DNA from: an uncultured Oscillospiraceae bacterium
Lineage (GTDB): Bacteria; Bacillota; Clostridia; Oscillospirales; Oscillospiraceae
Reading direction: 5' to 3'
Assembly (NCBI GenBank): GCA_900757415.1
Contig: CAAENU010000166.1
Location: 1-8,635, forward strand
Length of the DNA: 8,635 nucleotides
In this document: piece after piece, positions 1 through 6,816 of the stretch
How positions within the stretch are numbered: position 1 is the first letter of the stretch
Layout: each line of letters begins with the position of its first letter
The notes under the pieces: generated by a model
Seen by the model: only the letters and a program-made list of their open reading frames with translations
The model's database searches: none
Told to the model about the DNA's origin: nothing
Translations under genes and position numbers: made by a program

Positions 1-117
1 GCGGCGTGGGTTGGCCGTTCCCTGACAAAAGGCGGCGGTATCCGATTTGTGCGGCCCAATGCCCTGCGGGCGCTGGCCCACGATACGGAAAGCGGCGGCC
101 TGAGCCGCCGCTTTTGA
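1..117 (+). CDS. C-terminal end of an unidentified protein (partial, 5' end outside window)
   Basis: Reading frame 1 is open from the window edge to a TGA at 115-117 and gives 38 residues, beginning AAWVGRSLTKGG and ending GGLSRRF. Third codon positions are mostly G or C, as in the recognised genes here, and the frame ends 19 bases short of the stop of the convergent ABC transporter operon; both facts suggest a real gene tail. I do not recognise the protein. The hairpin at 89-114 overlaps the last codons, which is unusual but possible for a terminator. Alternatives are a tail in frame 2 ending at 23-25 (residues RRGLAVP), or no gene at all. The minus strand is also free of stops here but has no ATG and no RBS. 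The call rests on composition and context only. Confidence 0.4.
   Translation, partial: AAWVGRSLTKGGGIRFVRPNALRALAHDTESGGLSRRF
89..114. terminator. Hairpin terminator between convergent genes
   Basis: A perfect 11-bp inverted repeat, AAAGCGGCGGC and GCCGCCGCTTT, is separated by the 4-base loop CTGA. On the + strand it runs into TTTTGAAGC, a short T-tract. On the minus strand it lies 22 bases past the stop of the last ABC transporter gene and ends GCTTTCC, with the T residues inside the stem. It can therefore serve the minus operon and the gene entering from the left. The weak T-tracts leave efficiency uncertain. Confidence 0.7.
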
Positions 118-136
118 AGCGTATGGGATACAGAAC

Positions 137-1144
137 TCAATGCCGCTGGTCATATCGATGGCAGGCCACAAAGTGCCCCGGTTCGATTTCCCGCATTTCC
201 GGCTGGTACTGCTCGCACTGTGCCGTTGCATAGGGGCAGCGGTTGAAGAAAGCGCAGCCTTTCGGCAGATCCAGAATAGTGGGCATTTCCTTTTCGGGAA
301 TGGTGTAGCTGCCGATGCTGTTGCCGCTGATTTTGGGCGCCACGGCCAGCAGCAGCTCCGTATAGGGATGTGCCCCCTGCTGGAAGATCTGCTGGCGGCT
401 GCCCATTTCCACGATGCGTCCCAGATACATCACGGCCAGCCGCGTGCACAGATGGCGCACCACCGACAGGTCATGGGCAATGAACAGATAGGACAGGTTC
501 CGTTCGTCCTTCAGATCCATCATCAGGTTCAAAATCTGGGCCTGGATCGAAACATCCAGCGCGGAGACCGGTTCGTCCGCGATGATGAACTGTGGATCCA
601 CTGCTAACGCGCGGGCGATGCCAATACGCTGGCGCTGTCCGCCGGAAAACTGGTGGGGATAACGGGAAGCCTGTTCCCGCCGAATCCCGACACGCTCCAG
701 CAGCGCATAGGCTTTCTCTTCCGCTTCCTGCCGGTTGGCGGCCAGACCGTGGAACAGGATAGGCTCCACCACGATGCTCAGCACATTCATCCGGGGATTC
801 AGCGATGCATAGGGATCCTGAAAGATCATCTGCATCTGTTTGTGCAGATCAAAGCGTTCCTTGCGGCTCATGGCACCCAGCTCCCTGCCGTCAAAGATGA
901 TCTTGCCGGAGGTGGCCTGATTCAGGCCGATGATGGTGCGGGCCGTGGTGGATTTTCCGCAGCCGCTCTCGCCTACCAGACCAAAGGCCTCGCCCTTTTC
1001 AATAGAGAAGGAAACGGAGTTCACCGCCCGAACCACCCGTTTGCGCAGCGTCAGCTTTCCGTTTTTCAGCTTGATCTGATCCAGAAAGCTTTTGTCCAGT
1101 ACAAATTGCTGTGTCAGGTTTTCCACTTTCAGCAGGGTGCTCAT
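137..1144 (-). CDS. dppF: Opp/Dpp-type ABC transporter ATP-binding protein (OppF/DppF position)
   Basis: This is one of two ATPases that drive import of the ligand delivered by the binding lipoprotein; it acts on the cytoplasmic face of the permease. In the 335-residue protein the Walker A motif GESGCGKST is at 58-66, the Q-loop glutamine at 109, the ABC signature FSGGQRQR at 166-173, Walker B FIIADEP at 186-192 and the switch histidine at 224. The HPYTELL element at 259-265 and a cysteine set (C297, C303, C310, C328) mark the C-terminal extension of oligopeptide/dipeptide ATPases; related proteins are known to hold an iron-sulfur cluster there. I chose the ATG at 1144 because AAAGGAGG lies just before it and because it overlaps the upstream stop as TGATG, a sign of translational coupling. 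An upstream in-frame start at 1183 lies inside the preceding gene and is less likely. The symbol is by family and gene order; the true substrate is unknown. Confidence 0.95.
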   Translation of the reverse strand: MSTLLKVENLTQQFVLDKSFLDQIKLKNGKLTLRKRVVRAVNSVSFSIEKGEAFGLVGESGCGKSTTARTIIGLNQATSGKIIFDGRELGAMSRKERFDLHKQMQMIFQDPYASLNPRMNVLSIVVEPILFHGLAANRQEAEEKAYALLERVGIRREQASRYPHQFSGGQRQRIGIARALAVDPQFIIADEPVSALDVSIQAQILNLMMDLKDERNLSYLFIAHDLSVVRHLCTRLAVMYLGRIVEMGSRQQIFQQGAHPYTELLLAVAPKISGNSIGSYTIPEKEMPTILDLPKGCAFFNRCPYATAQCEQYQPEMREIEPGHFVACHRYDQRH

Positions 1145-2136
1145 CAGCAATCCTCCTTTCTGCCTGCGGCATACAGGTGGCACGCCACACTGCGGCCATT
1201 TTCCAGGGTGACCGTTTCCGGTTCACAGGTATGGCAGATCTCCATGCACTTGGCGCAGCGGGGAGCAAATTTACACCCCTGCGGCAGATCATACATGTTG
1301 GGTACCATACCGGGAATCACGTCCAGACGCCCGTCGGGACGGGGTTTGCCGCTGCCTGGAATAGAGGCCAGCAGGCCCTCAGTATAGGGGTGCAGGGGAT
1401 GGTCAATGACCTCCTTTGTGATGCCGGACTCCACAATGTGGCCGCAGTACATCACGTTGACCCGGTCTGCCATCTCGCTGACCACCGCCAGATCGTGGGT
1501 AATCAGCATCAGGGCGCACCCTTTTTCCTTGACAAGCCGCGCCATCAGCTGCAGAACCTGTGCCTGAATGGTCACATCCAGCGCGGTGGTCGGCTCATCT
1601 GCAATGATCAGCTTGGGAGAACCGGCCAGTGCGATGGCGATGACCACGCGCTGGCGCATGCCGCCGGAGAATTGGTGGGGATAGCACTTCAGCCTCTCCT
1701 CGGCGTTGGGGATTCCCACCTCTTTCAGCAGTTCGATGCACCGCTTTCTGCAGTCCTCTTTGCTCAGGCCGGGTTGGTGCAGCCGCAGAACCTCTGCGAT
1801 CTGGTGCTCAATGGTATATACGGGATTCAGAGACGTCATGGGATCCTGAAAGACCATGGTGATCTTATTGCCGCGGATCTTGTTCATCTCTTTTTCATTT
1901 TTGACCAGCAGATCCTCGCCGTCAAAGAGCAGCGCATCTGCCGTGACCTCTCCGGGAGGATCGATCAGCCGGATGATGGAAAAGCCGGTAATACTTTTGC
2001 CGCCGCCGCTTTCGCCCACAACGCCCAGAATCTCGCCCTCCTTCATGGAAAAGCTGATATGATTCACGGCCTTGACATCGCCGTAAAAGGTGTGGAAGCA
2101 GGTGGCAAGGTTTTTTACTTCAAGAATATTCGCCAT
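1144..2136 (-). CDS. dppD: Opp/Dpp-type ABC transporter ATP-binding protein (OppD/DppD position)
   Basis: This is the partner ATPase of the downstream gene, and the two should form the heterodimer that powers import. The protein has 330 residues, the normal size. Walker A GESGGGKS is at 41-48, the Q-loop glutamine at 97, signature FSGGMRQR at 156-163, Walker B LIIADEP at 176-182, the switch histidine at 214 and the HPYTEGLL element at 249-256. The FSGGM form of the signature is typical of the OppD/DppD side. The C-terminal region carries C288, C294, C301 and C319, with the same spacing as in the partner ATPase, plus C297, C304 and a terminal C330. AAGGAGGG precedes the ATG at 2136, and 12 bases separate it from the upstream permease gene. 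Symbol assigned by family and gene order only. Confidence 0.95.
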   Translation of the reverse strand: MANILEVKNLATCFHTFYGDVKAVNHISFSMKEGEILGVVGESGGGKSITGFSIIRLIDPPGEVTADALLFDGEDLLVKNEKEMNKIRGNKITMVFQDPMTSLNPVYTIEHQIAEVLRLHQPGLSKEDCRKRCIELLKEVGIPNAEERLKCYPHQFSGGMRQRVVIAIALAGSPKLIIADEPTTALDVTIQAQVLQLMARLVKEKGCALMLITHDLAVVSEMADRVNVMYCGHIVESGITKEVIDHPLHPYTEGLLASIPGSGKPRPDGRLDVIPGMVPNMYDLPQGCKFAPRCAKCMEICHTCEPETVTLENGRSVACHLYAAGRKEDC

Positions 2137-2148
2137 GATCTTCCCTCC

Positions 2149-3033
2149 TTACTTCAACTTGGGATTCAGCTCATCGCGCAGGAAGTCACCCAGCAGATTG
2201 ACTGCAAACACGATCAGCACGATGTACAGGCCGGGGAATACGGAGACCCACCACAGGCCGCCGAACATGACCTTGAAGCCATCGCTGCACAGCATGCCCA
2301 GAGAGGGTTCCGTAACGGGAACGCCCAGTCCCAGAAAGCTTAGCGTGGCCTCAATGAGGATAAAGCTGCCCACCTGCATGGTTGCCAGCACGATCAGGGA
2401 TGTGGTGACGTTGGGCAGGATATGCTTGAAAATGATCCGTCCGGAGTGATAGCCGATCACATGGGCGGCATCCACATATTCCATTTTGCGGATGGAGAGG
2501 GTCTCGCCGCGGACAGTGCGGGCGAATTTGACCCAGCCTACCAGCATCAGCGCGATCAGCACATTGCCGATGCCGCGGCCGAGAACACTCATCAGGAACA
2601 TGGCGATCAGGATGCTGGGGAAAGACAGCTGAATGTCGGCAATGCGCATGATGAGATTGTCCACCCAGCCGCCGAAATAGCCGGCAATAATGCCCAGCAC
2701 CACACCCAACACGCCGCTGAGGATGACGCCCAGCACGCCGATGAGCAGCGAAGTGCGGCTGCCGTAGATAATGGCGCTAAAAATATCGCGGCCCTGCTGG
2801 TCGGTTCCCAGAATAAAACGGCTGTTTTCCAACGGCTTGAGATAAGCGTTCTGCAGCTCCAGCGTGGACAGATCATAGGGCTTGTTGGTCAGCAGCAGCG
2901 GGCCAAAAACGGCCATTAGCAGAATGAGCAGCAGCACCACGCTGGAAATGATGGCGACGGGTGATTTTTTGAAATGGCTGTAAAACTGGGAGCTTTTAAG
3001 GCGTTCCCAGGTACCAGCGGGATTCTTTGCCAT
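2149..3033 (-). CDS. dppC: Opp/Dpp-type ABC transporter permease (DppC position)
   Basis: This is the second integral-membrane subunit of the importer. The 294-residue protein has a cytoplasmic N-terminal stretch, a first membrane helix at about 27-48, then the loop motif FILGTDQQGRD at 73-83 that is characteristic of DppC/OppC permeases. A core of several hydrophobic segments runs from about 95 to 282. The EAA loop that docks on the ATPases is at about 185-208 (EYVDAAHVIG to KHILPN), with aspartate 188 in place of the usual glutamate. The start at ATG 3033 is preceded by AAAGGAG at good spacing. A longer reading from 3072 would overlap the upstream gene by 23 bases and adds a stretch without family character, so it was rejected. 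The gap to the upstream permease stop is 16 bases. Confidence 0.93.
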   Translation of the reverse strand: MAKNPAGTWERLKSSQFYSHFKKSPVAIISSVVLLLILLMAVFGPLLLTNKPYDLSTLELQNAYLKPLENSRFILGTDQQGRDIFSAIIYGSRTSLLIGVLGVILSGVLGVVLGIIAGYFGGWVDNLIMRIADIQLSFPSILIAMFLMSVLGRGIGNVLIALMLVGWVKFARTVRGETLSIRKMEYVDAAHVIGYHSGRIIFKHILPNVTTSLIVLATMQVGSFILIEATLSFLGLGVPVTEPSLGMLCSDGFKVMFGGLWWVSVFPGLYIVLIVFAVNLLGDFLRDELNPKLK

Positions 3034-3049
3034 GATAAAGCTCCTTTCC

Positions 3050-4021
3050 TTAGTCCTTGGACAGGCTGACACGGGGATCGATTAGCGTGTACAGCACGTC
3101 AACGATAAAGTTGATCACGATAAACAGGGCCGAAACCAGCATTAGATAAGCGGAGATGATGGGACGGTCGTTGTTGCTGATGGCGTCCAGCACCATCTTG
3201 CCCATGCCGGGCCAGGCGAAAATAGTCTCGGTGATGGTGGTAAAGGCAATCAGGTCGCCAAATTGCAGGCCCAGAATGGTGACCACGGGGATCAGCGTAT
3301 TTTTCAGCGCGTGGCCGAAGAGCACCTTGCGGTTGCTGACGCCCTTTGCACGGGCGAATTTTACATAGTCCTGACGCAGCTGCTCCTGTGTGCCGGCCCG
3401 CGTCAGACGCACAATGGAAGCGATATTGCCCAGCGCCAGCGTAACGGCTGGCAGAATAATGTGCCGCCAGCCGTCGGCTGTGGCCAGACTGGTTTTGATT
3501 CCCAGCAGCGTACCTACCTGACCGCGGCCCGAGATCGGCGTAAGGCCCAACCCCAAGCTGAAAACATAGATCAGGATCATACCGATCCAGAAGGAGGGCA
3601 ATGATACGCCAAACAGCGATCCCACCATGGTAACCTTGCTGCTGAGCCGCTTGGGATAGGCGCCGGCGTACACGCCTAACGGTATGCCGATCAAAATCGT
3701 CAGCAGCATGGTGACCACCACAATCTCCAATGTTGCCGGCAGCTTTTGCAGAATCACAGAAAGCGCTGACTGCTTATAGAAATAGGAGTTACCGAAGTCG
3801 CCGTGAAGTGCGTTTTTGATAAAGATCCCGTACTGAACGGGAAGGGGCTTATCCAAACCCAATTCTTCCATGGCCTGCGCCACCTGTTCCTCGGAGGCGT
3901 TCTGGGGCAACAGCAGATATACGGGGTTTCCGATGAAATATGTCATGGCAAAGACCAGCATGGAAACGATCACCATGACGAGGATCATCTGGAAAAACCG
4001 TTGAACAATGGTTTTTAGCAT
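3050..4021 (-). CDS. dppB: Opp/Dpp-type ABC transporter permease (DppB position)
   Basis: This is the first integral-membrane subunit. The 323-residue protein has an N-terminal helix at about 9-30, an external region at about 35-95 that includes LGLDKPLPVQY (typical of DppB/OppB), five more hydrophobic segments from about 99 on, and the EAA docking loop at about 218-247 (DYVKFARAKG through LIPVV). It ends with the family-typical YTLIDPRV. Two ATG codons are possible. The one at 4021 gives the usual MLKTIVQRF beginning and has GAGGTG at 4031-4026. The one at 4033 has AGGGA only two bases away, so 4021 is preferred. The gene follows an 89-base gap holding a terminator-like hairpin and so starts the membrane/ATPase half of the operon. 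Confidence 0.93.
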   Translation of the reverse strand: MLKTIVQRFFQMILVMVIVSMLVFAMTYFIGNPVYLLLPQNASEEQVAQAMEELGLDKPLPVQYGIFIKNALHGDFGNSYFYKQSALSVILQKLPATLEIVVVTMLLTILIGIPLGVYAGAYPKRLSSKVTMVGSLFGVSLPSFWIGMILIYVFSLGLGLTPISGRGQVGTLLGIKTSLATADGWRHIILPAVTLALGNIASIVRLTRAGTQEQLRQDYVKFARAKGVSNRKVLFGHALKNTLIPVVTILGLQFGDLIAFTTITETIFAWPGMGKMVLDAISNNDRPIISAYLMLVSALFIVINFIVDVLYTLIDPRVSLSKD

Positions 4022-4053
4022 GAGACACCTCATTTCCCTGACAGGAGGATAAT

Positions 4054-4099
4054 AGAAAATTGGGCCGGCGGTTTTTAGGGAAAAGCCACCGGCCCAATT
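4054..4099 (-). terminator. Terminator-like hairpin inside the operon, between VOC gene and permease gene
   Basis: The arms at 4099-4086 and 4071-4058 read, on the minus transcript, AAUUGGGCCGGUGG and CCGCCGGCCCAAUU. They pair fully, with one G-U wobble. UUUU and AAAA extend the stem inward past a one-base bulge, leaving a small CCCUA loop. The stem is followed by TTTTCTATT. On the + strand the wobble becomes a C-A mismatch, so the structure is built for the minus transcript. It begins 12 bases after the VOC stop. It could act as a partial terminator or as a 3'-end stabiliser of the upstream mRNA, like the hairpin after malE in E. coli. Either role would leave the binding protein in excess over the permease. 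Confidence 0.8.
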
Positions 4100-4110
4100 G
4101 CGGCAAAGAC

Positions 4111-4521
4111 TTACTTCAAATTGGGATAGAATACCTCTCGCGTTTCGGGTTCAAGGAATTCCTCCACCTCGAATTTGTAACCCTCGGGACCAATGAACAT
4201 CATCGTCTTGATTTTCAGGGACTCGCTGTAATGCGGCCCGAAATCAAATTGAAAGCCTGCATCGACCAGACGCTGATGCATCTCGTCGAAGTTGTTAATG
4301 ACCAGGCTGGTCAGAACGCCATCGCGGGTGGTCGCCTTGCAGGCGCCCTGACTGCGGTCCACCGCCCCCAGATAGGAGGTGGGAGATGTGCGGTAGATCT
4401 TGCTCCAACCCTGATCGCATACCAGCGGCAGACCCAACACGTTGCCGAAAAAGTCGCAGGCGGCGTGCAGGTCATCAAAATAGATGAACTCAATGTGGCC
4501 GCGGATATCCAGTAAAGCCAT
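4111..4521 (-). CDS. VOC-fold protein (glyoxalase/bleomycin-resistance/dioxygenase superfamily)
   Basis: At 136 residues this is the length of a single VOC protein made of two beta-alpha-beta-beta-beta modules. The first module starts at HIEFIYFDD (9-17) and continues with the helix AACDFFGNVLGLPLV (20-34), the classic strand-helix opening. The second starts at LTSLVINNFDE (70-80), with the helix MHQRLVDAGF (81-90), and ends in GPEGYKFEVEEF (111-122). H9 and E118 sit where metal ligands normally lie. The usual ligand at the start of the second module is occupied by T71/S72, so metal binding is uncertain. The family includes isomerases, lyases, dioxygenases and simple binding proteins; substrate cannot be told. 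AAGGAGG precedes the ATG at 4521, and the gene lies 12 bases after the upstream unknown gene, so it is co-transcribed. The protein is probably cytosolic, with no signal peptide. Confidence 0.88.
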   Translation of the reverse strand: MALLDIRGHIEFIYFDDLHAACDFFGNVLGLPLVCDQGWSKIYRTSPTSYLGAVDRSQGACKATTRDGVLTSLVINNFDEMHQRLVDAGFQFDFGPHYSESLKIKTMMFIGPEGYKFEVEEFLEPETREVFYPNLK

Positions 4522-4533
4522 ACGTCTGCCTCC

Positions 4534-4971
4534 TTAAAACTCTTCCAGATCGGTATTTTTGGCCAGCATACGCTCGATAGCCTCGTCGGAATAGGACAGC
4601 AGATGGCCATAATCATAGGCTACCTTGCGCCGCATCTCCGGAGTATAGCGCCCCTCGGCCACCAGCTGATTTTTGCGCTCCAGTTGGGCAAAGTATTCAT
4701 CGCGCCAGTGTTCATCCTTATAAAACAGGATGTTGAACTTGCCCTTGTTCATGGTGGCGGGAAACAGGTCGGTGATAAAGGCCACGTTTTCCTCGCAGCA
4801 CTGGATACCGTCCTCTTCGCAGATCTTTTTGGCAAAGACCATATGCTCGTCACGCAGGGTGCGGTCGGCCGTGGGGTACCCCAGCGCCACATTCTTGCAT
4901 CCGCAGGCGATCATTTCACAGAAAACGCCCATGCCGCCTACCACGCGGGAAAATTCATCAATCGTTCGCAT
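4534..4971 (-). CDS. Conserved-looking protein of unknown function in transporter operon
   Basis: I do not recognise a family for this 145-residue protein. It is real by context: GGGAGG precedes the ATG at 4971, it starts 18 bases after the binding-protein stop, and it ends 12 bases before the VOC gene. It has no signal peptide or clear membrane segment and should be cytosolic. The first half is a compact domain with GGMGVFCEMIACGCKNVALGY at about 12-32, a helix rich in charged residues at about 39-54, the strand-like ENVAFITDLFP at 61-71 and GKFNILFY at 77-84. The second half is mostly charged helix. It has six cysteines (C18, C23, C25, C51, C58, C59), including a CxC and a CC pair. The alternation of short hydrophobic strands and helices suggests a small alpha/beta domain. 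A role on the imported compound is inferred from position only. Confidence 0.85.
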   Translation of the reverse strand: MRTIDEFSRVVGGMGVFCEMIACGCKNVALGYPTADRTLRDEHMVFAKKICEEDGIQCCEENVAFITDLFPATMNKGKFNILFYKDEHWRDEYFAQLERKNQLVAEGRYTPEMRRKVAYDYGHLLSYSDEAIERMLAKNTDLEEF

Positions 4972-4989
4972 CGCTTATTCCTCCCTTGT

Positions 4990-6639
4990 TCAGCCGTTGA
5001 AGGAGAAGTTCCATGCGTAGATATACTGGTCGGGACGGGCAGTATAACTCACACGGTTGTTCACGGCGTAGATGTCGTTGGTGAAGAAGGTGGTGAACAT
5101 ACCCACATCGTCATAGACGATCTGCCATACCTGCTGCATAATGGCGTCACGTTCGGCATAGTCGCTGGTGGCCAGCGCCTTGTCGATCAGGTCGTTGACC
5201 TCGGGGTTGTTGTAGTAACCGCGGTTGGCGCCGCCGTAGCCTTCCTTGACACGGCCCTCCAGCGTGGTGCCATAAACCAGATCGCGGGCCAGCAGGACGC
5301 TTTCACCGCTGGTGTCAGACCAGCCGGACTGCAGGAAGCCGGTCTTGTCCTCCTCGTCGTGGATACGGATGTAATCAAAGAAGACGGATCTGGACATGGC
5401 GTTGACATTGCACTTGATGCCGACCTTGTCCAGATAGGCGGCCACGGCCTGTGCCTGTGCGGCATCGTTGATGTAACGGTCGTTGGTGCAGTCCAGCGTG
5501 ATCTCAAAGCGGTAGCCATCGGCCTGACGGGGATAACCGGCATCGTCCAGCAGCTTTTCGGCCTCAGTGGGATCATAGCCGTAATCCTTGATGCTGGCAT
5601 TGTAGCCGTTGAACCCCTCGGGTACGCAGGTGGGGGCAATGGTGGCATAGCCGTTCTGCACCTTTTCGATCATCTCTTCCGTGTTGATGGCCAGACAGAT
5701 GGCCAGACGCACATCGCGGACAGAGAGCGGGTTGGAGCCGTCGGGACTGGTGATGGGCTGCGCGGCATCCTTAGTGGGATTTTCCTCGGACTGTGCCAGA
5801 TTATAGAACATGACGCCAATACTGGGAGAGGAGGTCACAGTCAGATAATCCTTGCTTTTCAGGGTGTCAGCATCGGTAACGGGGACGTTGGTGATCATGT
5901 CCACTTCCTGACCGATCAGGCTGGCGGTACGGGTGCCGTCATTGGGGATGGAGCGGAACACAACGGTTTCGGCTTCAGGCTTGTCACCCCAGTAGTTTTC
6001 GTTGCGGACAAGCGTGGTGTGGTCGTCGCGGACATATTCGGACAGGACGTAGCGGCCGGTACCCACCACCGTATTGTCCAGCTCCTCGTCGGACAGGGCC
6101 TCGGTGGTCTCCTTATCCAGGATCATGATGTTCTTGACCTCGGCAGGCAGGATCGCGTCGGCACTGTTGCAGACAAATTTCACATGCAGGTCGTCCACCT
6201 TTTCCACAGAGGCGATGGCGGCGGTAGAGTCGGACCAACCCTTGTTCAGTGCGATGCAGCGATTAAAAGAGTACACCACATCGTCGGCATTGAAGTCATT
6301 GCCGTTGGAGAATTTGACGCCCTCGCGCAGAGTAAAGTCCCAAGTAAGGCCACCGTCAGAGGTGGACCACTCGGTTGCCAGAGCGGGAACCTGCTGCAGG
6401 TCGTTGGTAACGGCCACCAGCGCGTCAAACACATGCATCTGGATGGAGTTTGCCACGATCTCGTTATACATCCAAGGGTTCCACGTATTGACATCGCCGG
6501 TCATGGCAATGGTGACAGACTTGTTGCCGTCATTGCCGGAATTGGTGTTAGTGTTGCCGCCTCCGCAGCCGGTAAGCACAACACTCAGCAGCATACATAC
6601 TGCCAGAAGAAGACTAGCCAAGCGGGTTCTCTTACGCAT
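4990..6639 (-). CDS. Peptide/nickel-type ABC transporter substrate-binding lipoprotein (SBP family 5)
   Basis: This is the extracellular ligand receptor of the importer, a membrane-anchored lipoprotein. The 549-residue protein begins with MRKRTR, a hydrophobic stretch at 7-22 and the lipobox LTGC, so C25 is the lipidated residue after cleavage. A low-complexity Gly/Asn linker (about 26-39) follows. Family 5 hallmarks include PALATEWSTSDGGLTWDF (85-102), LREGVKFSNG (104-113) and NADDVVYSFNR (117-127). The C-terminal part has the usual YDDVGMFTTFF region near the end. Length is normal for DppA/OppA-like proteins. The ATG at 6639 is preferred over a TTG at 6645, although both could use the AAAGGAG upstream (about 10 and 4 bases away). 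It is the first gene of the operon, behind the promoter at 6742-6770. Ligand class (peptide, nickel chelate, glutathione, other) is not deducible. Confidence 0.95.
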   Translation of the reverse strand: MRKRTRLASLLLAVCMLLSVVLTGCGGGNTNTNSGNDGNKSVTIAMTGDVNTWNPWMYNEIVANSIQMHVFDALVAVTNDLQQVPALATEWSTSDGGLTWDFTLREGVKFSNGNDFNADDVVYSFNRCIALNKGWSDSTAAIASVEKVDDLHVKFVCNSADAILPAEVKNIMILDKETTEALSDEELDNTVVGTGRYVLSEYVRDDHTTLVRNENYWGDKPEAETVVFRSIPNDGTRTASLIGQEVDMITNVPVTDADTLKSKDYLTVTSSPSIGVMFYNLAQSEENPTKDAAQPITSPDGSNPLSVRDVRLAICLAINTEEMIEKVQNGYATIAPTCVPEGFNGYNASIKDYGYDPTEAEKLLDDAGYPRQADGYRFEITLDCTNDRYINDAAQAQAVAAYLDKVGIKCNVNAMSRSVFFDYIRIHDEEDKTGFLQSGWSDTSGESVLLARDLVYGTTLEGRVKEGYGGANRGYYNNPEVNDLIDKALATSDYAERDAIMQQVWQIVYDDVGMFTTFFTNDIYAVNNRVSYTARPDQYIYAWNFSFNG

Positions 6640-6710
6640 AATCAATATGCTCCTTTCTCATTTTCAGCAGAGTGGTTAAAGGAATTAAAGCGGCCACTAT
6701 ACTTCCTGCC

Positions 6711-6725
6711 AAAGCAACGCGCTTT
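6711..6725. promoter_or_regulatory. Possible operator or small hairpin in the binding-protein leader
   Basis: An inverted repeat AAAGC-N5-GCTTT lies about 10 to 24 bases downstream of the expected transcription start of the minus operon. With the central AACGC it loosely resembles operators of LacI/CcpA-type regulators, but it does not match the cre consensus well. No regulator gene is in the window. It may be chance. Confidence 0.25.
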
Positions 6726-6741
6726 TTCCTTGGTTGAGGCG

Positions 6742-6770
6742 ATTATACCAGACGAAAAAACAAAATGCAA
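6742..6770 (-). promoter_or_regulatory. Promoter of the transporter operon
   Basis: On the minus strand TATAAT lies at 6747-6742, preceded by TG one base away (TGGTATAAT), an extended -10 element. A weak -35, TTGCAT, lies at 6770-6765 with a 17-base spacer. T-rich sequence upstream (6780-6771) could serve as an UP element. The start would be near 6735, giving a leader of roughly 95 bases to the ATG at 6639. Confidence 0.75.
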
Positions 6771-6789
6771 CAAAAAATAAGCAATTATC

Positions 6790-6816
6790 GACACTAAGGC
6801 TTGTCAATTACGACAA
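6790..6816. promoter_or_regulatory. Candidate operator: GACA/TGTC inverted repeats overlapping the amidohydrolase promoter
   Basis: TTGTC (6801-6805) and GACAA (6812-6816) form an inverted repeat with a 6-base gap, covering the -35 hexamer and part of the spacer of the plus promoter. A third half-site GACA at 6790-6793 faces the same TTGTC, giving GACA-N8-TGTC. The cluster sits between the two divergent promoters, a good place for a shared regulator. No specific protein family can be named. Confidence 0.45.

Noticed and set aside
1600..1690. Near-identical stretches in the two ATPase genes (around 625-660 and 1650-1685)
   Set aside because: They encode the shared ABC signature and adjoining residues of paralogous ATPases, so they are family conservation rather than a DNA repeat.
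1111..2343. Long + strand open frame (410 codons) opposite the ATPase genes
   Set aside because: It spans two real minus-strand genes and part of a third, has no family motifs, and its His/Gln-rich product is the usual shadow of ABC ATPase genes.
4603..6780. Very long + strand open frame (about 725 codons) opposite the binding-protein gene
   Set aside because: It is antisense to a clear family 5 binding lipoprotein and to the unknown gene, runs into the AT-rich promoter region, and its translation is a low-complexity Val/Gly/His-rich product typical of a GC-rich gene read backwards.
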